Shown one piece after another: positions 47,150 through 57,830 of a stretch of DNA of 64,000 nt (its first letter is position 1; each line of letters starts with the position of its first letter). The DNA is from Catonia carolina (Eukaryota; Arthropoda; Insecta; Hemiptera; Achilidae), in the NCBI GenBank assembly GCA_035578175.1, contig JAQMRL010000007.1, forward strand, positions 49,362,727-49,426,726, in the 5' to 3' direction. Under the pieces are notes generated by a model. It was not told the DNA's origin. It made no database searches and was given only the letters and a program-made list of their open reading frames with translations. The translations under genes were made by a program, and so were the position numbers.

Positions 47150-47430
47150 TTTGTCACTATTTATTTTTTATTTATTTATTTATTTCCTTTATTACAAATC
47201 CAAAATAGCAAAGCCCGTGCTTGGAGGAGGATTACTCTAATTACAAAAATACAGAGCACAAAAATAAAACTACAATACAACAATAATAGCACTGATAAAA
47301 AAAAACAAAAAGAAAAAACAGTTAATACCAATAAATCACTTATTACATAAAAATATAAGTCGCACAAAAGATAAAATGATCAAATAACATTAAAAAATAC
47401 GTTAGTATAAAACAAAAATAAAAAAACAGA
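47150..47430 (-). repeat. Candidate LINE 3-prime UTR, reverse strand
   Basis: Reversed, it reads GGGCTTTGCTATTTTGGA, then TTTGTAATAAAGG and a (TAAA)n-like run (plus-strand TTTATTTATTTATTTA at 47166-47182). That resembles the 3-prime ends of some insect LINEs. The coding part is absent. Confidence 0.35.
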
Positions 47431-47611
47431 CAGAATACATAGGCCTGTAAATAAAAATTAAAACTTATGATAAAACTAAAATGTTAATATTTAACATTTT
47501 TATTTATTATCCAGTCTGTATATTACTGTACCATTACCAATACATAACTAAATTACGTAATCGGAAACATAGATTTGGATAATCGACCGAAATCGTTAAA
47601 TAAACAAATGA

Positions 47612-48293
47612 ATAAGTCATTTCAGAAAGCCCATAAGTTAAATTTTTTTTTTTTTTTTAGTACATTTTAGAACTAACTGAATGTAAACACACGATCCCTA
47701 CAAAAATTACATAAGTCTGGATTTTCTTTAGTAATATTAAGAAAAGAAAACCCTTCTAATTAAAAAATGAAAGTGGATGTTCTTTTGAAGTTTAAGCTCT
47801 ACTTTCTTGTGAAAGAGGCCATACGAAGAATCTATGCAAAAAAAATTTTAAGGTGTATAACTACTGTTATGACAACGATGAAGAACGTGAATAACCCTGA
47901 AAATCAATATTTTTCTTTCTTAAAGTTAAGAATTGCATTTTTTTTATTTCAGAAAGCTATTTTAAGTCATAATGTAAACTACTGAAATAAATAAATGAAT
48001 ACTATTGTTCAGCACAATTGTATTCTGATCTAACAATGTATTTTACAGAAAACAACGTAAGTTAACATTTTACTCCTATTTATTTCAAAAATACCTCAAG
48101 TTTAAATTTTCAATTTTTTTTAAACAAGTGCCTTGTCTTTAAAAAGATAAAAACATATTTTATATTAACGAAACAAGCCCTCTGTACAATTTATGTTTTT
48201 TAAATTTATTTAATTGAAACATAATAAGTTTTTTAACTTTTCCAAAAGTTAGTTTTTTTGACTTACAGGCTTCCTGAAATGACTGATTCAAAT
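47612..48293 (+). mobile_element. Family E TIR element
   Basis: The ends are inverted repeats: AGTCATTTCAGAAAGCCCAT on the left, and on the right the reverse complement of TTGAATCAGTCATTTCAGG. The left 170 bp matches the element entering the window end at 63797. The interior includes a 72-residue frame at 47767-47985 starting MKVDVLLKFKLYFLVKEA. It has no recognised domain, but its start (AAAAAATGAAAGTGGAT) is conserved in the second copy. The superfamily is undetermined. Confidence 0.5.
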
Positions 48294-48800
48294 AAAGTAA
48301 AAATAAAGATTGCTATAAAAGTTTTATTTAAGTATTATAATTTTTTTGTGGTTCAATTGTTACCGTTTCAGACGCTAAGTCTTGGGTTTGATTTCCAACT
48401 GAGTTTGTATTCAAACCAACGACTGAAAGATATAAAAAAATATCTCACACGTTGTAGAACGTGTGAGATTAGTGACTTAGAAGTGCACTTCTTTTTAGTG
48501 ACTTAGAAGTGCACTTTCAAAATGACTTTATGATATTTTTTTTTAAATAAATGACTAATTTTGAACTGAATTTAATAAAGGAACCAGATATTTTGCGCTC
48601 TCAAGCGAGACACCTTTTGAAAAAAGGGGTTGGAAGGTATTAGTATTACAAACGCACGTGAATCATGAGAAAAGAATTTATTTTTCAATGTAAAAGTCTT
48701 TTTTTATTTAATTTGATTTATAATTCATTATAAAAGTTTTGCACAAATATTTTCAACTATGTAAGTATGAAAAAACAAAGAAAAGAAAATATAAAATACA
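48294..48800. other. Spacer with perfect hairpin and 21-bp duplication
   Basis: TCTCACACGTT and AACGTGTGAGA form a perfect 11-bp stem with a GTAG loop at 48443-48468. TAGTGACTTAGAAGTGCACTT minus its last base occurs twice (48470 and 48496). The rest is AT-rich. Confidence 0.6.
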
Positions 48801-48807
48801 AGTCTTC

Positions 48808-48905
48808 TTTGCCAAGAGATTAGAGGGCTAGATAGCGCTGGGCATTGTAAAGTGAAAGGTTCTGGTTTAAATTTCCGGCTAGGGTCTGAAAATAATTACA
48901 TGATT
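48808..48905 (+). mobile_element. Decayed tRNA-derived SINE
   Basis: A degenerate B box (GGTTCTGGTTTAAATTTCC) followed by GGCTAGGGTCTGAAAAT parallels the SINE at 52084 (GGTTCGATTCCC, then GGCCTGGGTCTGGAAAT). Confidence 0.4.
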
Positions 48906-49284
48906 AACTTCAATAATTCCTTACCAAAACTTACCCGCAAACCAAAACTTACCAAAACCCAGTCGCAAATAACCAAAACTGTCGAACTACTTGAAATCCT
49001 TTGTATTGTATGAAAAATATATATCCAGAAAAAGTCAATATTGATTTTTATCCTTTTTACTTCAGTATAATTGTTTTTACAACGCTGAAGAAGATCATGG
49101 TGTTAAATGTAACTCCTGGCAAAGACCTAATTCCTTTCTGGGTGTTCAAGAAAGGTGTACTGGTGTAGTGTTTTAGTGGGCGGACTGTAATAGGAGCCCA
49201 AAACTTCAGGGAGGTTTTCAAAGTCGTGCATAAATGCACTACACTATCCACCCTTCCCAAAAAAATTCTTTTTTTCTCGTATAG
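48906..49284. other. AT-rich spacer, nothing recognised
   Basis: No supported feature beyond a short ACCAAAAC-type repetition near 48923-48970. Confidence 0.5.
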
Positions 49285-50155
49285 GGACAATTTTAGGCCA
49301 CATGAGGTGACTTTAGACGTTTCTGGAAGCTCTTTTTGCAGCTCACATTCTCAGCATTCGCTCACTTTTCTCCTTTCTTCTGTCCAGCTGGTGTTCTGTT
49401 TTTGCTCTTCATGGAATCCCTTAAAGTCCGTAATTAGTTGTTTGAAATTGATTCGGTTCATAAGTTTTCTCGGTTTATTCCAGTTTTCTCAATATGCTTT
49501 CTGACTTCTTTAACCCATTTTATCTGACACCTTACGTTTATTGTTTAGCGTCTTAAAAATTTGTTTTGTCAACCGGTTGCCATCCATTCTATACAGGTGT
49601 CCGTAAAATTTTAGCCTTATTTTGTAATTGTTTCCATTAATCGTTTATTTTTCTTGTGCGGTTATTTTCTACCTTGAAACATATTATCCGTCTACTATCG
49701 TCTGACCCATTGTCTTGTGGAAGATCCTTCCCTCAAATTTCTCTCCTTCTCTTAGACCATTGGCGTAGTTGGTAAGGTGCTCGCCTCTCATCATGCGGTC
49801 TTGGGTTCGAATCCCATTCAGGCACGGCATATTTTCATACGTTACAAAAAAAATCATTTCATCCTTCATCGTCTACATTAGCATTGCAGAACAATCGGAC
49901 ATTAAACTAAAACAATAAATCCCGGTCATTCTAAGGCACTACCTCGCGCACAGACACATAGGTTTTTCAGAGTATTATAATGCCTAATCTTGGAGTGACT
50001 GAGAGTGCTTTCTACTTTTACAAATGATGAGTTCCTCGAAGTTCACCGTCCAGTTTACCTCGGCTGTTATTGTCCCTTCATTTTGGCTGGTCATTTATTC
50101 TATTATCTCCCCGAGGTACTTGAAACTATCAACTTTCCCAAATTTCCGTATTGAA
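49285..50155 (-). pseudogene. LINE ORF2 C-terminal region, split by a SINE
   Basis: Reading minus from 50155, KVDSFKYLGEIIE precedes a SINE insertion (about 49748-49918). Beyond it, broken frames give FYGHLYRMDGNRLTKQIF-like residues, KWVKEVRKHIEKTGI and EEQKQNTSWTEERR. These correspond to the end of a non-LTR ORF2 after the catalytic core. Multiple stops are present. It is the longest member of the LINE group also seen at 1626, 14960 and 40735. Confidence 0.65.
49748..49918 (+). mobile_element. tRNA-derived SINE
   Basis: The head TTGGCGTAGTTGGTAAGGTG (A box) and GGGTTCGAATCCC (B box) are followed by the body CATACGTTACAAAAAAAATC and a tail AATCGGACATTAAAC with a short A-rich end. It has the same head as the SINE at 32288, and it interrupts LINE sequence. 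Confidence 0.75.
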
Positions 50156-50703
50156 AATTAAAAGAATAATAATTGCACATTAAGGGTTACACAGAATTTT
50201 TATAAGTTATATTTCTAATATTTCAAGTACTTTTATTTTTGAAATATGCTGGGCGATTACCACTCGCAATTTTTGTATACAATGAAAATTTTATTTGAAT
50301 CAATAATTAGAGTATCTTATTTATTTTTAACTCCTCAATTAATAAGATTCTGAACATCAAATAAATTTTCTTTTCTGCAGTATATCCCTACTTAGAAGTG
50401 CGTACAGAAATACAATAAATTAAGCAACTAACTTACAAGTTTTAACTTTAAAAGTTTTGTCTTTAAATATATAGAAAAACTGTCGTTAATTATCGTTAGA
50501 GTTTTAGCGTCTTAAAGATCTTACACTTAGATACATATAGGCCTAAGTAATTTAATTACCTGATAACATTAAAAAGTTTAAAAAGTAGCATCGCATTAAA
50601 AAATTCTATAGCTTAAGATACACGATTTTTACAACTTAAAACACTAAAATTTGTACCGATTTTTTCATTCGCTTTATCTTCTTTAAACGTGATGTGGTAA
50701 TCA
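50156..50703. other. AT-rich spacer, nothing recognised
   Basis: No supported feature. Confidence 0.5.
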
Positions 50704-50900
50704 TTTGAATTCTCCTGCCTACATTAATATATAAGAAGGAAAGTATTAGTACGTCGATTTTTTGAAATCGAGTTTTCACCGGATATACGTTTCCAGATCC
50801 TTTGAACCCTGTGTGTGTGTGTGTGTGTGTGCGTGCGTGCGCGTGCGTGCGCGTGCGTGTGTGCGCGCGTGTGCGTGTGCATATGTGTGTGTGCGTGTGC

Positions 50901-50935
<35 letters not shown>

Positions 50936-51769
50936 AACAAAATATCTCAAGAACGAAACATCGTACGAAGTTGAAACTTGAAACGTTACGTACTACTAGA
51001 GAACCTGACATGAATATTTTTACCAAAATCGGTCAACCGGAAGTAGTAGTTTATTTGTGTAATTTTTCACTTTTTTGCTATTTTCTCGAAAACGGCTCCC
51101 ACAACATTTTAAAAGATCACCTCATTTACTACAGTTTTATATGCTCAACAAGATAGGGTTGGCGCCATGTCGGCTGAAATTCTTGGAAAGGCTGTTCTCT
51201 CATAGAAAAAAATGGTTTTTTTAAAGATTGCGGCCTTAATATGCATTTTAGAACAAAAGTGTAAATTAAAATTGTAGAAAATTTAAAAATCTACAACTTT
51301 TATTTCAAAAATATTTTTGTATTACGCTTAGTTTAGCGGTAATTAGTGATTTTAAATACTATATTTTCTTCATGAAAATCTGTAAGGAAATGGATTTTTA
51401 AGATTTCGGCCTAAGTATGCATTTAATGACAAAAGTGTACAAGTTATAATCAAATTTATAGAAAGTTAAAAGATCTACAACTTTTATTTAAGCTTTTTTC
51501 TTTAGAGTCTAGTTTTAGCGTCAAAGAGTGATTTTCCGTATTATTAAGGCGAACTAAGGTTGGTTTTCATTTTCCATCATTCACTCATGATTAAAATAAG
51601 ATTATGTTTTTTGTTTATTTAAGTACAATTTAAGTATAATAATAATAATAATAATAATAATATAATAAATTTTTTGTTTATTTCTAATGTTTTTTTTAAC
51701 GTTAGGTTATATTGTTATATATTTTCATTGGCAAGAGAAAGTCGTGTGAGTGTTCACACCAGATTTTTG
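50704..51769 (+). mobile_element. Family H, full-length with longest microsatellite
   Basis: The left end is slightly degenerate (TTCTCCTGCC). A TG/CG-rich microsatellite at 50811-50934 is the longest in the window. Two monomers follow. An extra (AAT)n tract at about 51637-51665 lies in the tail. The right end has GGCAAGAGAAAGT, GTGTGAGTGTTCACACC and AGATTTTT. Confidence 0.8.
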
Positions 51770-52073
51770 TATTTTATAAAGAAAGAAACTAGCCTGGATC
51801 ATATATCTGTCATTTGTAAGTATACCTTTGTATAACAAACAAAAACTTTATTAGCAACCCACATAATATTTTGGTAGTGTCAAAGTTACAACATTTTAAG
51901 CACGAATCTTTAATATATTTTAAAACTTTCAAAATTCAGTAAATAAACATTTACTAAACTTCTTTGCTTGTATAACAATTTTATTTGTTTCTACTCGGAG
52001 ATATCAGAAGAGATTTTTTGAAATATTGATTTCTTTATACTATAGTCTCTTCATGAACGTTTTGAGTAAGTTG
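51770..52073. other. AT-rich spacer, nothing recognised
   Basis: No supported feature. Confidence 0.5.
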
Positions 52074-52083
52074 ATTTACATTT

Positions 52084-52264
52084 GTCCGCCTCCGTAGCGT
52101 CGTGGTTAGCGCACGGCCTGCCACGCGGAGGTCCCGGGTTCGATTCCCGGCCTGGGTCTGGAAATTTTTGTATAAAATCCCAGAGTTAATATTACATAAT
52201 CCACCGTAGTTGCTAATGACCAAGCAGTTGATGCGACTTGAAATTAATAATAATAATAATAATA
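52084..52264 (+). mobile_element. tRNA-Gly-type SINE with AAT tail and target duplication
   Basis: The head has A box TAGCGTCGTGGTTAGCGCA, an anticodon-arm-like CCTGCCACGCGG (GCC loop, as in tRNA-Gly) and B box GGGTTCGATTCCC. There is no acceptor-stem pairing. A non-tRNA body and an (AAT)n tail follow. ATTTACATTT flanks it exactly (52074-52083 and 52265-52274). It is the least decayed SINE in the window. Confidence 0.85.
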
Positions 52265-52274
52265 ATTTACATTT

Positions 52275-52671
52275 TTCAGCGAGTAAATTCAACTTAACTT
52301 TGGCTCGTGGATTCATTGAAGCTCGTTTTAAAAAAATTAACTATAATACATTCTCATAATGGTGATTACCCTACGTCTACAGTCACCAGACGGGAGACTT
52401 TAATGTTAGGTTTCACTGATGTTTTACAAAGCTCTTGTTAACAGTTTTAAACATATTTATAAACACATTCCGTTATAAAAATTCATCAAGTTCTGTCTTC
52501 CTCACATTTTTAAAATGCAACTTTAATTTTTTACACAAATTTTACATTTTTTCATGCAAATTTTTACATTTGAAATACGTTCTTATTAAACATATATTTT
52601 TTGTGATGCAGGAAACTCCAAAAGAAGGTATACAGGACATTTTGAGAATTAATAAGCTTAAATACTACCAA
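52275..52671. other. AT-rich spacer, nothing recognised
   Basis: No supported feature. The frame at 52435-52677 is low complexity. Confidence 0.5.
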
Positions 52672-52847
52672 GTTTAGCGTCAAATAGTCATTTTCCATAA
52701 TTTTATTACTATAGATTGATTTGGCGCCATTCACTCATGATTAAAACTAGGTTGTTTTAATTCAACATTGTTTACTCATGATTATAAGTCTCGTTATTTA
52801 CACTGGCAAGAAAAAAATCGTTTGAGTGTTTCACACCAGATTTTTCT
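52672..52847 (+). mobile_element. Family H 3-prime fragment
   Basis: It keeps the end of a monomer (GTTTAGCGTCAAATAGTCA), the tail (CACTCATGATTAAAACTAGG) and the terminus GGCAAGAAAAAAAT with GTTTGAGTGTTTCACACC. Confidence 0.7.
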
Positions 52848-53529
52848 TATTTATTAGCAACCCTTCGATAAATTAACATCACAAAACTTAAATTATGGCA
52901 ATAAAAACCAATATCAATCAACACAAGGATTATAAAGTGTACTTACCCTCCTGTTCTGGAAATATTTCTCCATAGAAAAATAAGTTTTGTCAGACAGAAG
53001 TTTTACGTTTTTTTGCGACAGTTTTGCTTTCATTTGTAGTATTTTTTATGGATATTATATTTTACAACCTTTTGCGTACTTAGAGCTCTAAAAAATTGTG
53101 TATTATTTCTATAGCAATTAATAAAGGCCACGCAGATTATTAAATTTTTTTAGAAAATTAGGTGTGTCTTCAAACCGTATGGTAATATTTTTTTAATGAA
53201 AATCAACCAACTCTTTCGTTTCTGTATGTCAACAATCAAAAATTGAATTTTGAATGTATTTTACTGAGTAAAATAAACAATGAGATGGTTTAATTTGAAA
53301 AGTCTGACCGCCTGTTGCTGGCGGCCGATAGGATAAAGATCAGAAAATGGTAACCAGCCTTTTAGTCACCCAGTCGGTAGTGGTCATGACACTCGAAGCA
53401 TAAGTAATAAGAAAACAATGTTTTTTTTCTTAAAATAAACAAAGTTTTTATTTATTAGTGTTGAAACAGATTGTTTTTACCTAAACATAATAAGAAAACA
53501 AACTTAAAAGGATGGATAAGGCAATTACA
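52848..53529. other. AT-rich spacer, nothing recognised
   Basis: No supported feature. Confidence 0.5.
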
Positions 53530-53589
53530 TACGAAGAATCACCTGCAAAGAAGAAGAAGAAGAAGAATCATACGAGGAATCACCTGCAA
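53530..53589. repeat. AAG tract between 19-bp direct repeats
   Basis: TACGAAGAATCACCTGCAA (53530-53548) and TACGAGGAATCACCTGCAA (53571-53589) differ at one base and enclose an (AAG)n run. The arrangement looks like a retroposon tail with its target duplication but no body. Confidence 0.6.
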
Positions 53590-53632
53590 TTCGCGTAATT
53601 TAATAAAAATTTAATTCTTATAATGTTAAAAA

Positions 53633-54031
53633 TCTGCCCATAACAGACAGGTGGAGTGTCAATTTATTTACACTCAATCTGTTCGTTGCAGGGCTAAAAT
53701 AAACAGTTCTGTTTCTTATCGTATAGTCATTCAATTAAATGACTGAATCATTTAAGAACAGAAGAGGTAAAGGTGCAAAAGACACTAATCAGAGTTATGT
53801 CCTCTGAAAGTAATGAATTTTATTATACAGTCAGACCCTGTGGTAAATGAAGTGAAGGTGTAATTTTTTTGCAGAATGGAAAAAAATGTGCTTTGCAGAA
53901 ACCCGGCATGCTGATAAGCTTACTTTTTCACACAGTGAGGAAGGTACGGTAAACCACCTCATTCCTCGTTTAAGTTAGTAAAACCTCTACAGGTTCAAAC
54001 CAGCCTTTCGGCTAATGACCTAAATAACAAC
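53633..54031 (+). mobile_element. Family C retroposon with 11-bp target duplication
   Basis: It is complete from CTGCCCATAACAGACAGG to an ATAACAACA tail. AATGTTAAAAA flanks both ends (53622-53632 and 54032-54042). It has a small internal T-run expansion. Confidence 0.8.
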
Positions 54032-54162
54032 AATGTTAAAAACCACTTTTCTTGAGTTATAACGGTTAAAAAATTCGTTTATTAAAAGATAAATTATAGG
54101 GAAGAGAAATGTAGCAGAGGTAACATATTTTAGCTTACGAACCTAAAGAGCGTAGTTTAGAC

Positions 54163-54628
54163 CAACGGTTCTAAAACTTTTTTTGGCAACGCAACCCTTT
54201 TGGAACTCTAAATATTTTACGGAGCCCTAAAATATAAAAGTCCTGGTTTTATTTTCATTCTATAATATTTTTATCATTTAATTTAAAGAAAATCATACAA
54301 AAATAGAATACATTATAGCCCCTACACTATTGATCTCTACAAAAATATACAAAACCACACACAATAATACAATACACCAAAATGCCACTGTAAATTATTG
54401 ATATAATTGTAGATGTATTGTGTGCGTGTCACCTCATTTTCTGATAGTATGAAATGAGAGAAAAAGAACATTTATAAAAGCAACATTTGTATCATATTAT
54501 TGTAACAGTTCCTTTTTTCAAAGTGTGTGACAAGACTTTGTTCTTTACGTTGATATTATTTTGGTGAAGTTCTCGCAGAGACCTTGTGAAGCCCCAGGGC
54601 TTTGCAGAGCACAGTTTGAGTAACACTG
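54163..54628. mobile_element. hAT-like MITE
   Basis: The left end is CAACGGTTCTAAAACTTTTT. The right end reversed is CAGTGTTACTCAAACTGTGC, like the CAGTGxTTCTCAAACT ends of hAT elements. The 8-bp flanks GTTTAGAC (54155-54162) and GTTTCAAC (54629-54636) match at six of eight positions. There is no transposase frame. Confidence 0.65.
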
Positions 54629-54636
54629 GTTTCAAC

Positions 54637-55167
54637 AAACGTTTTAAAGTTGCGGTGAACCAAGCGGATTGGTTTAATGAATTCTAACCTCCAAGCAAAG
54701 ATAGAACATCGAGAAGATAAGTCTTGAAACAAAAGTTCCGTTTAATTTCAAATATTTTCGTTCCATTTTGATAGTTTCTTTCGGTACTCATATTCGTGTA
54801 CGATTCACGCCCAGTAAAAATAGCCGACATGCATGCTTGAATGCAATAGCTTATAACACGCTACAAAATATTAAGCGTATTAGTCGTACCACTGACCGAA
54901 GAACACGAGCGTATCTTGCCGCGGTCACTTAACTTCCACCAACTCATTTGGGTTACAGTTATGCATTTAAAGGCCTGTCAATTTTACATTAGGGTGCTGC
55001 CTTTACCCGGAATATTCAAGAAGTTCCGTTTCATAACAATTTCATAAAAATATTCTTCTTAAATGTTAATTATCGACTAAGTTAAACATTTAATTTTTCC
55101 GGGAAGTGAATATTTTGATTGATAAAGATTTTATGTGCGTATTTTAGTTATGCAGTTTTTAATATAG
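54637..55167. other. Spacer, nothing recognised
   Basis: It is slightly less AT-rich around 54880-55020 but shows no supported frame or repeat. Confidence 0.5.
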
Positions 55168-55175
55168 AATAAACT

Positions 55176-55574
55176 GTGCCCATAATAGACAGGTGGAGTG
55201 TCAAATTATGTACACTCAATCTGTTCATTGCAGGGCTAAAATAAATAGTTCTGTTTCTTATCACATGGTCAGCCAGTTAAATGACTGAATCATTTAAGAA
55301 CAGAAGAGGTAGAGGTGTAAAAGACACTAATCAGAGTTATCTCCTCTGGAAGTAATGAATTTCATTATACAGCCAGACCCTGTGGTGAATGAAGTGAAGG
55401 TGTCATTTGCAGAGTAGAAAATATGTGCTTTTCAGAGGGCCCGGCATGCTGGAAAGCGTACTTTTCCACTCAGTGAGGAAGGCGATGGTAAACCACCTCA
55501 CTCCCCGTTTTACTTAGTAAAACCTCTACAGGTTCAAACCAGCCTTTCGGCTGATGACCTAAACAACAACATAA
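55176..55574 (+). mobile_element. Family C retroposon with 8-bp target duplication
   Basis: It is complete from GTGCCCATAATAGACAGG to ATGACCTAAACAACAACAT. AATAAACT flanks both ends (55168-55175 and 55575-55582). It is very similar to the copy at 43717, suggesting recent activity. Confidence 0.8.
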
Positions 55575-55657
55575 AATAAACTATCACTACTATTTATAGG
55601 AGTATTAGTGTGAATAGAGGGACTAAAAACTACTTAATTTTATGTTTTGTAGAAGAA

Positions 55658-56468
55658 AAGTCTGGTGTGAAACACTCACACAACTTTCTCTTGACAATAA
55701 AAATAATTAAAAATAAACCTAACATTAGAAATAAACAAAAAAGTAACCTAAAAAAAAATTATTAAAATACGCAAAATTAAAATCGACCTCAGTTTGGCTT
55801 AAAAATACGGAAAATCGCCCATTCACGCTAAACTAGACACTGTACAAAAAAATGCTTTATATAAAAGTTGTAGATCTTTTAATTTCCTATAAATATGATT
55901 ATATACGCTTTTGTCGTAAAATGCATTCTAAGGCCGAAATCTAAAAAAATCGATTTTTCACACGTTTTCGTGAGAAAAAAACAGAAAATTGCTAATTACC
56001 GCTAAACTAAGCGTTACACAAAAAAATGTTCGAAATAAAAGTTTTAGAATTTTACATTCTCTACAACTTTTTTCATATAAAATTTTGCGCTAAAATGCAT
56101 ATTAAAGCCGCAATCTTAAAAAGAAAATGTTTTTACGTAAAAACAGCCTCACGCAAAATTTCAGCACACATGGCGCCTACCCTATCTTGTAGAGAATAAA
56201 AAAATGAATAAACCCGGCGATTTTTAAAAAAATCGTAGGACCAATTTTTGAGAAAATCGCAAAAAAGTGAAAAATTACACGAATAAACTACTACTTCCGG
56301 TTGACCGATTTTGATGAAAATGTTCGTGTCGGATCCGGTAGTTGTATGTAACTTAAGTTTTAAGTTTCAAGTTCGTACAATGTTCCGTTCTTGAGATATT
56401 CTGTTCACACTCACACACATACACACACACACACACACAGAGACACACACACAGACCAATCGCTAAAA
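55658..56468 (-). mobile_element. Family H, reverse strand, left arm of inverted pair
   Basis: The intact terminus GTGTGAAACACTCACAC with ACTTTCTCTTGAC leads into two monomers. The CGCCTACCCTATCTTG and CCGGTTGACCGAT blocks and a CA tract (56405-56452) follow. It stops at CAATCGCTAAAAA, so the left end is missing. Confidence 0.8.
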
Positions 56469-56487
56469 AAAATTAAAATTAAATTTT

Positions 56488-57200
56488 AAAAACATTTTCA
56501 TCAAAATCGGTCGACCGGATGGAGTAGTTTATTCGTGTCATTTTTCACTGTTTTGCGATTTTCTCAAAAACTGTTTTTACGATTTTGTTAAAAATCGCCT
56601 CATTTACTACATTTTTTTATATTCTACATGATAGGATAGGCACCATGTCTTCTGAAATTCTTGAAGAGGCTGTGCTCTCGTAGAAAAAAGACGGGTTTTT
56701 TTTTTAGATTACGGCCTTAATATACATTTTAGAGCAAAAGTGTATGTAATAAAAGTTGTAGGCAATTTAAAAATCTACAACTTTTATGCAAATTATTTCT
56801 TTGTATAACACTTAGTTTAGCGGTATTTTGTGATTTTCTGTATTTTTTCATAAGAATCTGTAAAAAATGGATTTTTTAAGATTTCGGCCTTATACACTTT
56901 ACGATATAAGTGATTATAATCAAATTTATAGGAAATTAAAAGATCTACAACCTTTATTTGAAGTATTCTTCTGTACAGAGCCTAGTTTAGCGTGAAAGAG
57001 TGATTTTCCGTATTATTAAACCAAACTAATGTGATTTTCATTTTTACATCATTCACTCATGATTAAAATGAGGTTATATTTTTTGAAGTTAGTTTTCTTT
57101 TTGTTTATTTCGAATGTTTTATTACTAATGTTAAGTTATGTTGATTATTATTTGCCCTAGAAAGAAAAAACCGTGTGAGTGTTCACACCAGATTTTTTTA
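56488..57200 (+). mobile_element. Family H, right arm of inverted pair
   Basis: It begins internally at ACATTTTCATCAAAATCGG and runs through two monomers to a degenerate right repeat, GTGTGAGTGTTCACACC and AGATTTTTT. Together with the preceding copy it forms an inverted repeat with arms of about 660-710 bp. Confidence 0.8.
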
Positions 57201-57511
57201 TTAAAGATTGTCTAGACTAGAGGACCTCCTATTTTTACTACCGTTTAAAATCTTCTGTTGCTTATAAATTGTTTTTTATTTTATGGAAGTGTGTGAAAAA
57301 ATCTGCGACTGGACGTCCTGAAAACCCGGGCTCCAGGAGAGTGTGGAGCTGTCATCAGAGACAACAAGGGTCAGGAAGCAGAAATAGGAAACCACAATAG
57401 AACAACAAGAAGTTTTGGTACATTTTGCGAAATCACATAAAATCATAAACAAACTAATCAACGACTTCGAGAGACCATAATGTGTTCTCATTCAGCAGAA
57501 AGCAATAATTT
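57201..57511. other. Less AT-rich spacer, possible decayed coding sequence
   Basis: The segment at 57290-57400 is GC-richer, and a minus-strand frame (57276-57491) includes FLTLVVSDDSSTLSWSPG. I cannot assign it. Confidence 0.35.
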
Positions 57512-57790
57512 TCAACAATCAAACAAAACACCTTTCAATTCTTTAATACATCCGACCTTCTCATTACTCCAAAAGTCAATATCGACGTAGTTCGTTAGTT
57601 TGCTGTATCTATTTATCAGTAACAACTCAGGAAACATGTTGGCTCTTCTGATACCTGCTCTAGGCTCACGCAGCCTGATGACGTTATTGAAGTTTAACTT
57701 CCAGTTAACATATCTTTGGTACAAAATGTTCTTCGATCTGCAAGCTGAAAAACTCTTTTTGCCTGCTCCAACAGCAATCCTTGATCAGGT
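57512..57790 (-). CDS. Unassigned coding-like frame, possible exon
   Basis: I do not recognise this protein. The minus-strand frame reads MYQRYVNWKLNFNNVIRLRE, PRAGIRRANMFPELLLINRY, then SKLTNYVDIDFWSNEKVG and IKELKGVLFDC, then stops. Unlike other frames here, it is not low complexity and has balanced amino-acid use. The frame continues upstream of the ATG, where TTTTCAGCTTGCAG lies about 20 bases away and could be a splice acceptor, so it may be a terminal exon. It might instead be transposon-derived. No partner exon could be identified. Confidence 0.3.
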
Positions 57791-57830
57791 GAAATGAATA
57801 TGTGTTTCAACCTTGTAAAATAAGGAAATC

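Noticed and set aside
50636..51156. Overlapping frames of 70-113 residues on both strands
   Set aside because: They are translations of the TG/CG microsatellite in a family H copy (Cys/Val or Thr/His repeats). The same applies to 34200-34482 and 6219-6488.
52084..52160. A functional tRNA-Gly gene
   Set aside because: A and B boxes are good, but the acceptor stem does not pair. The unit carries a non-tRNA body, an AAT tail and a target duplication, so it is a SINE.
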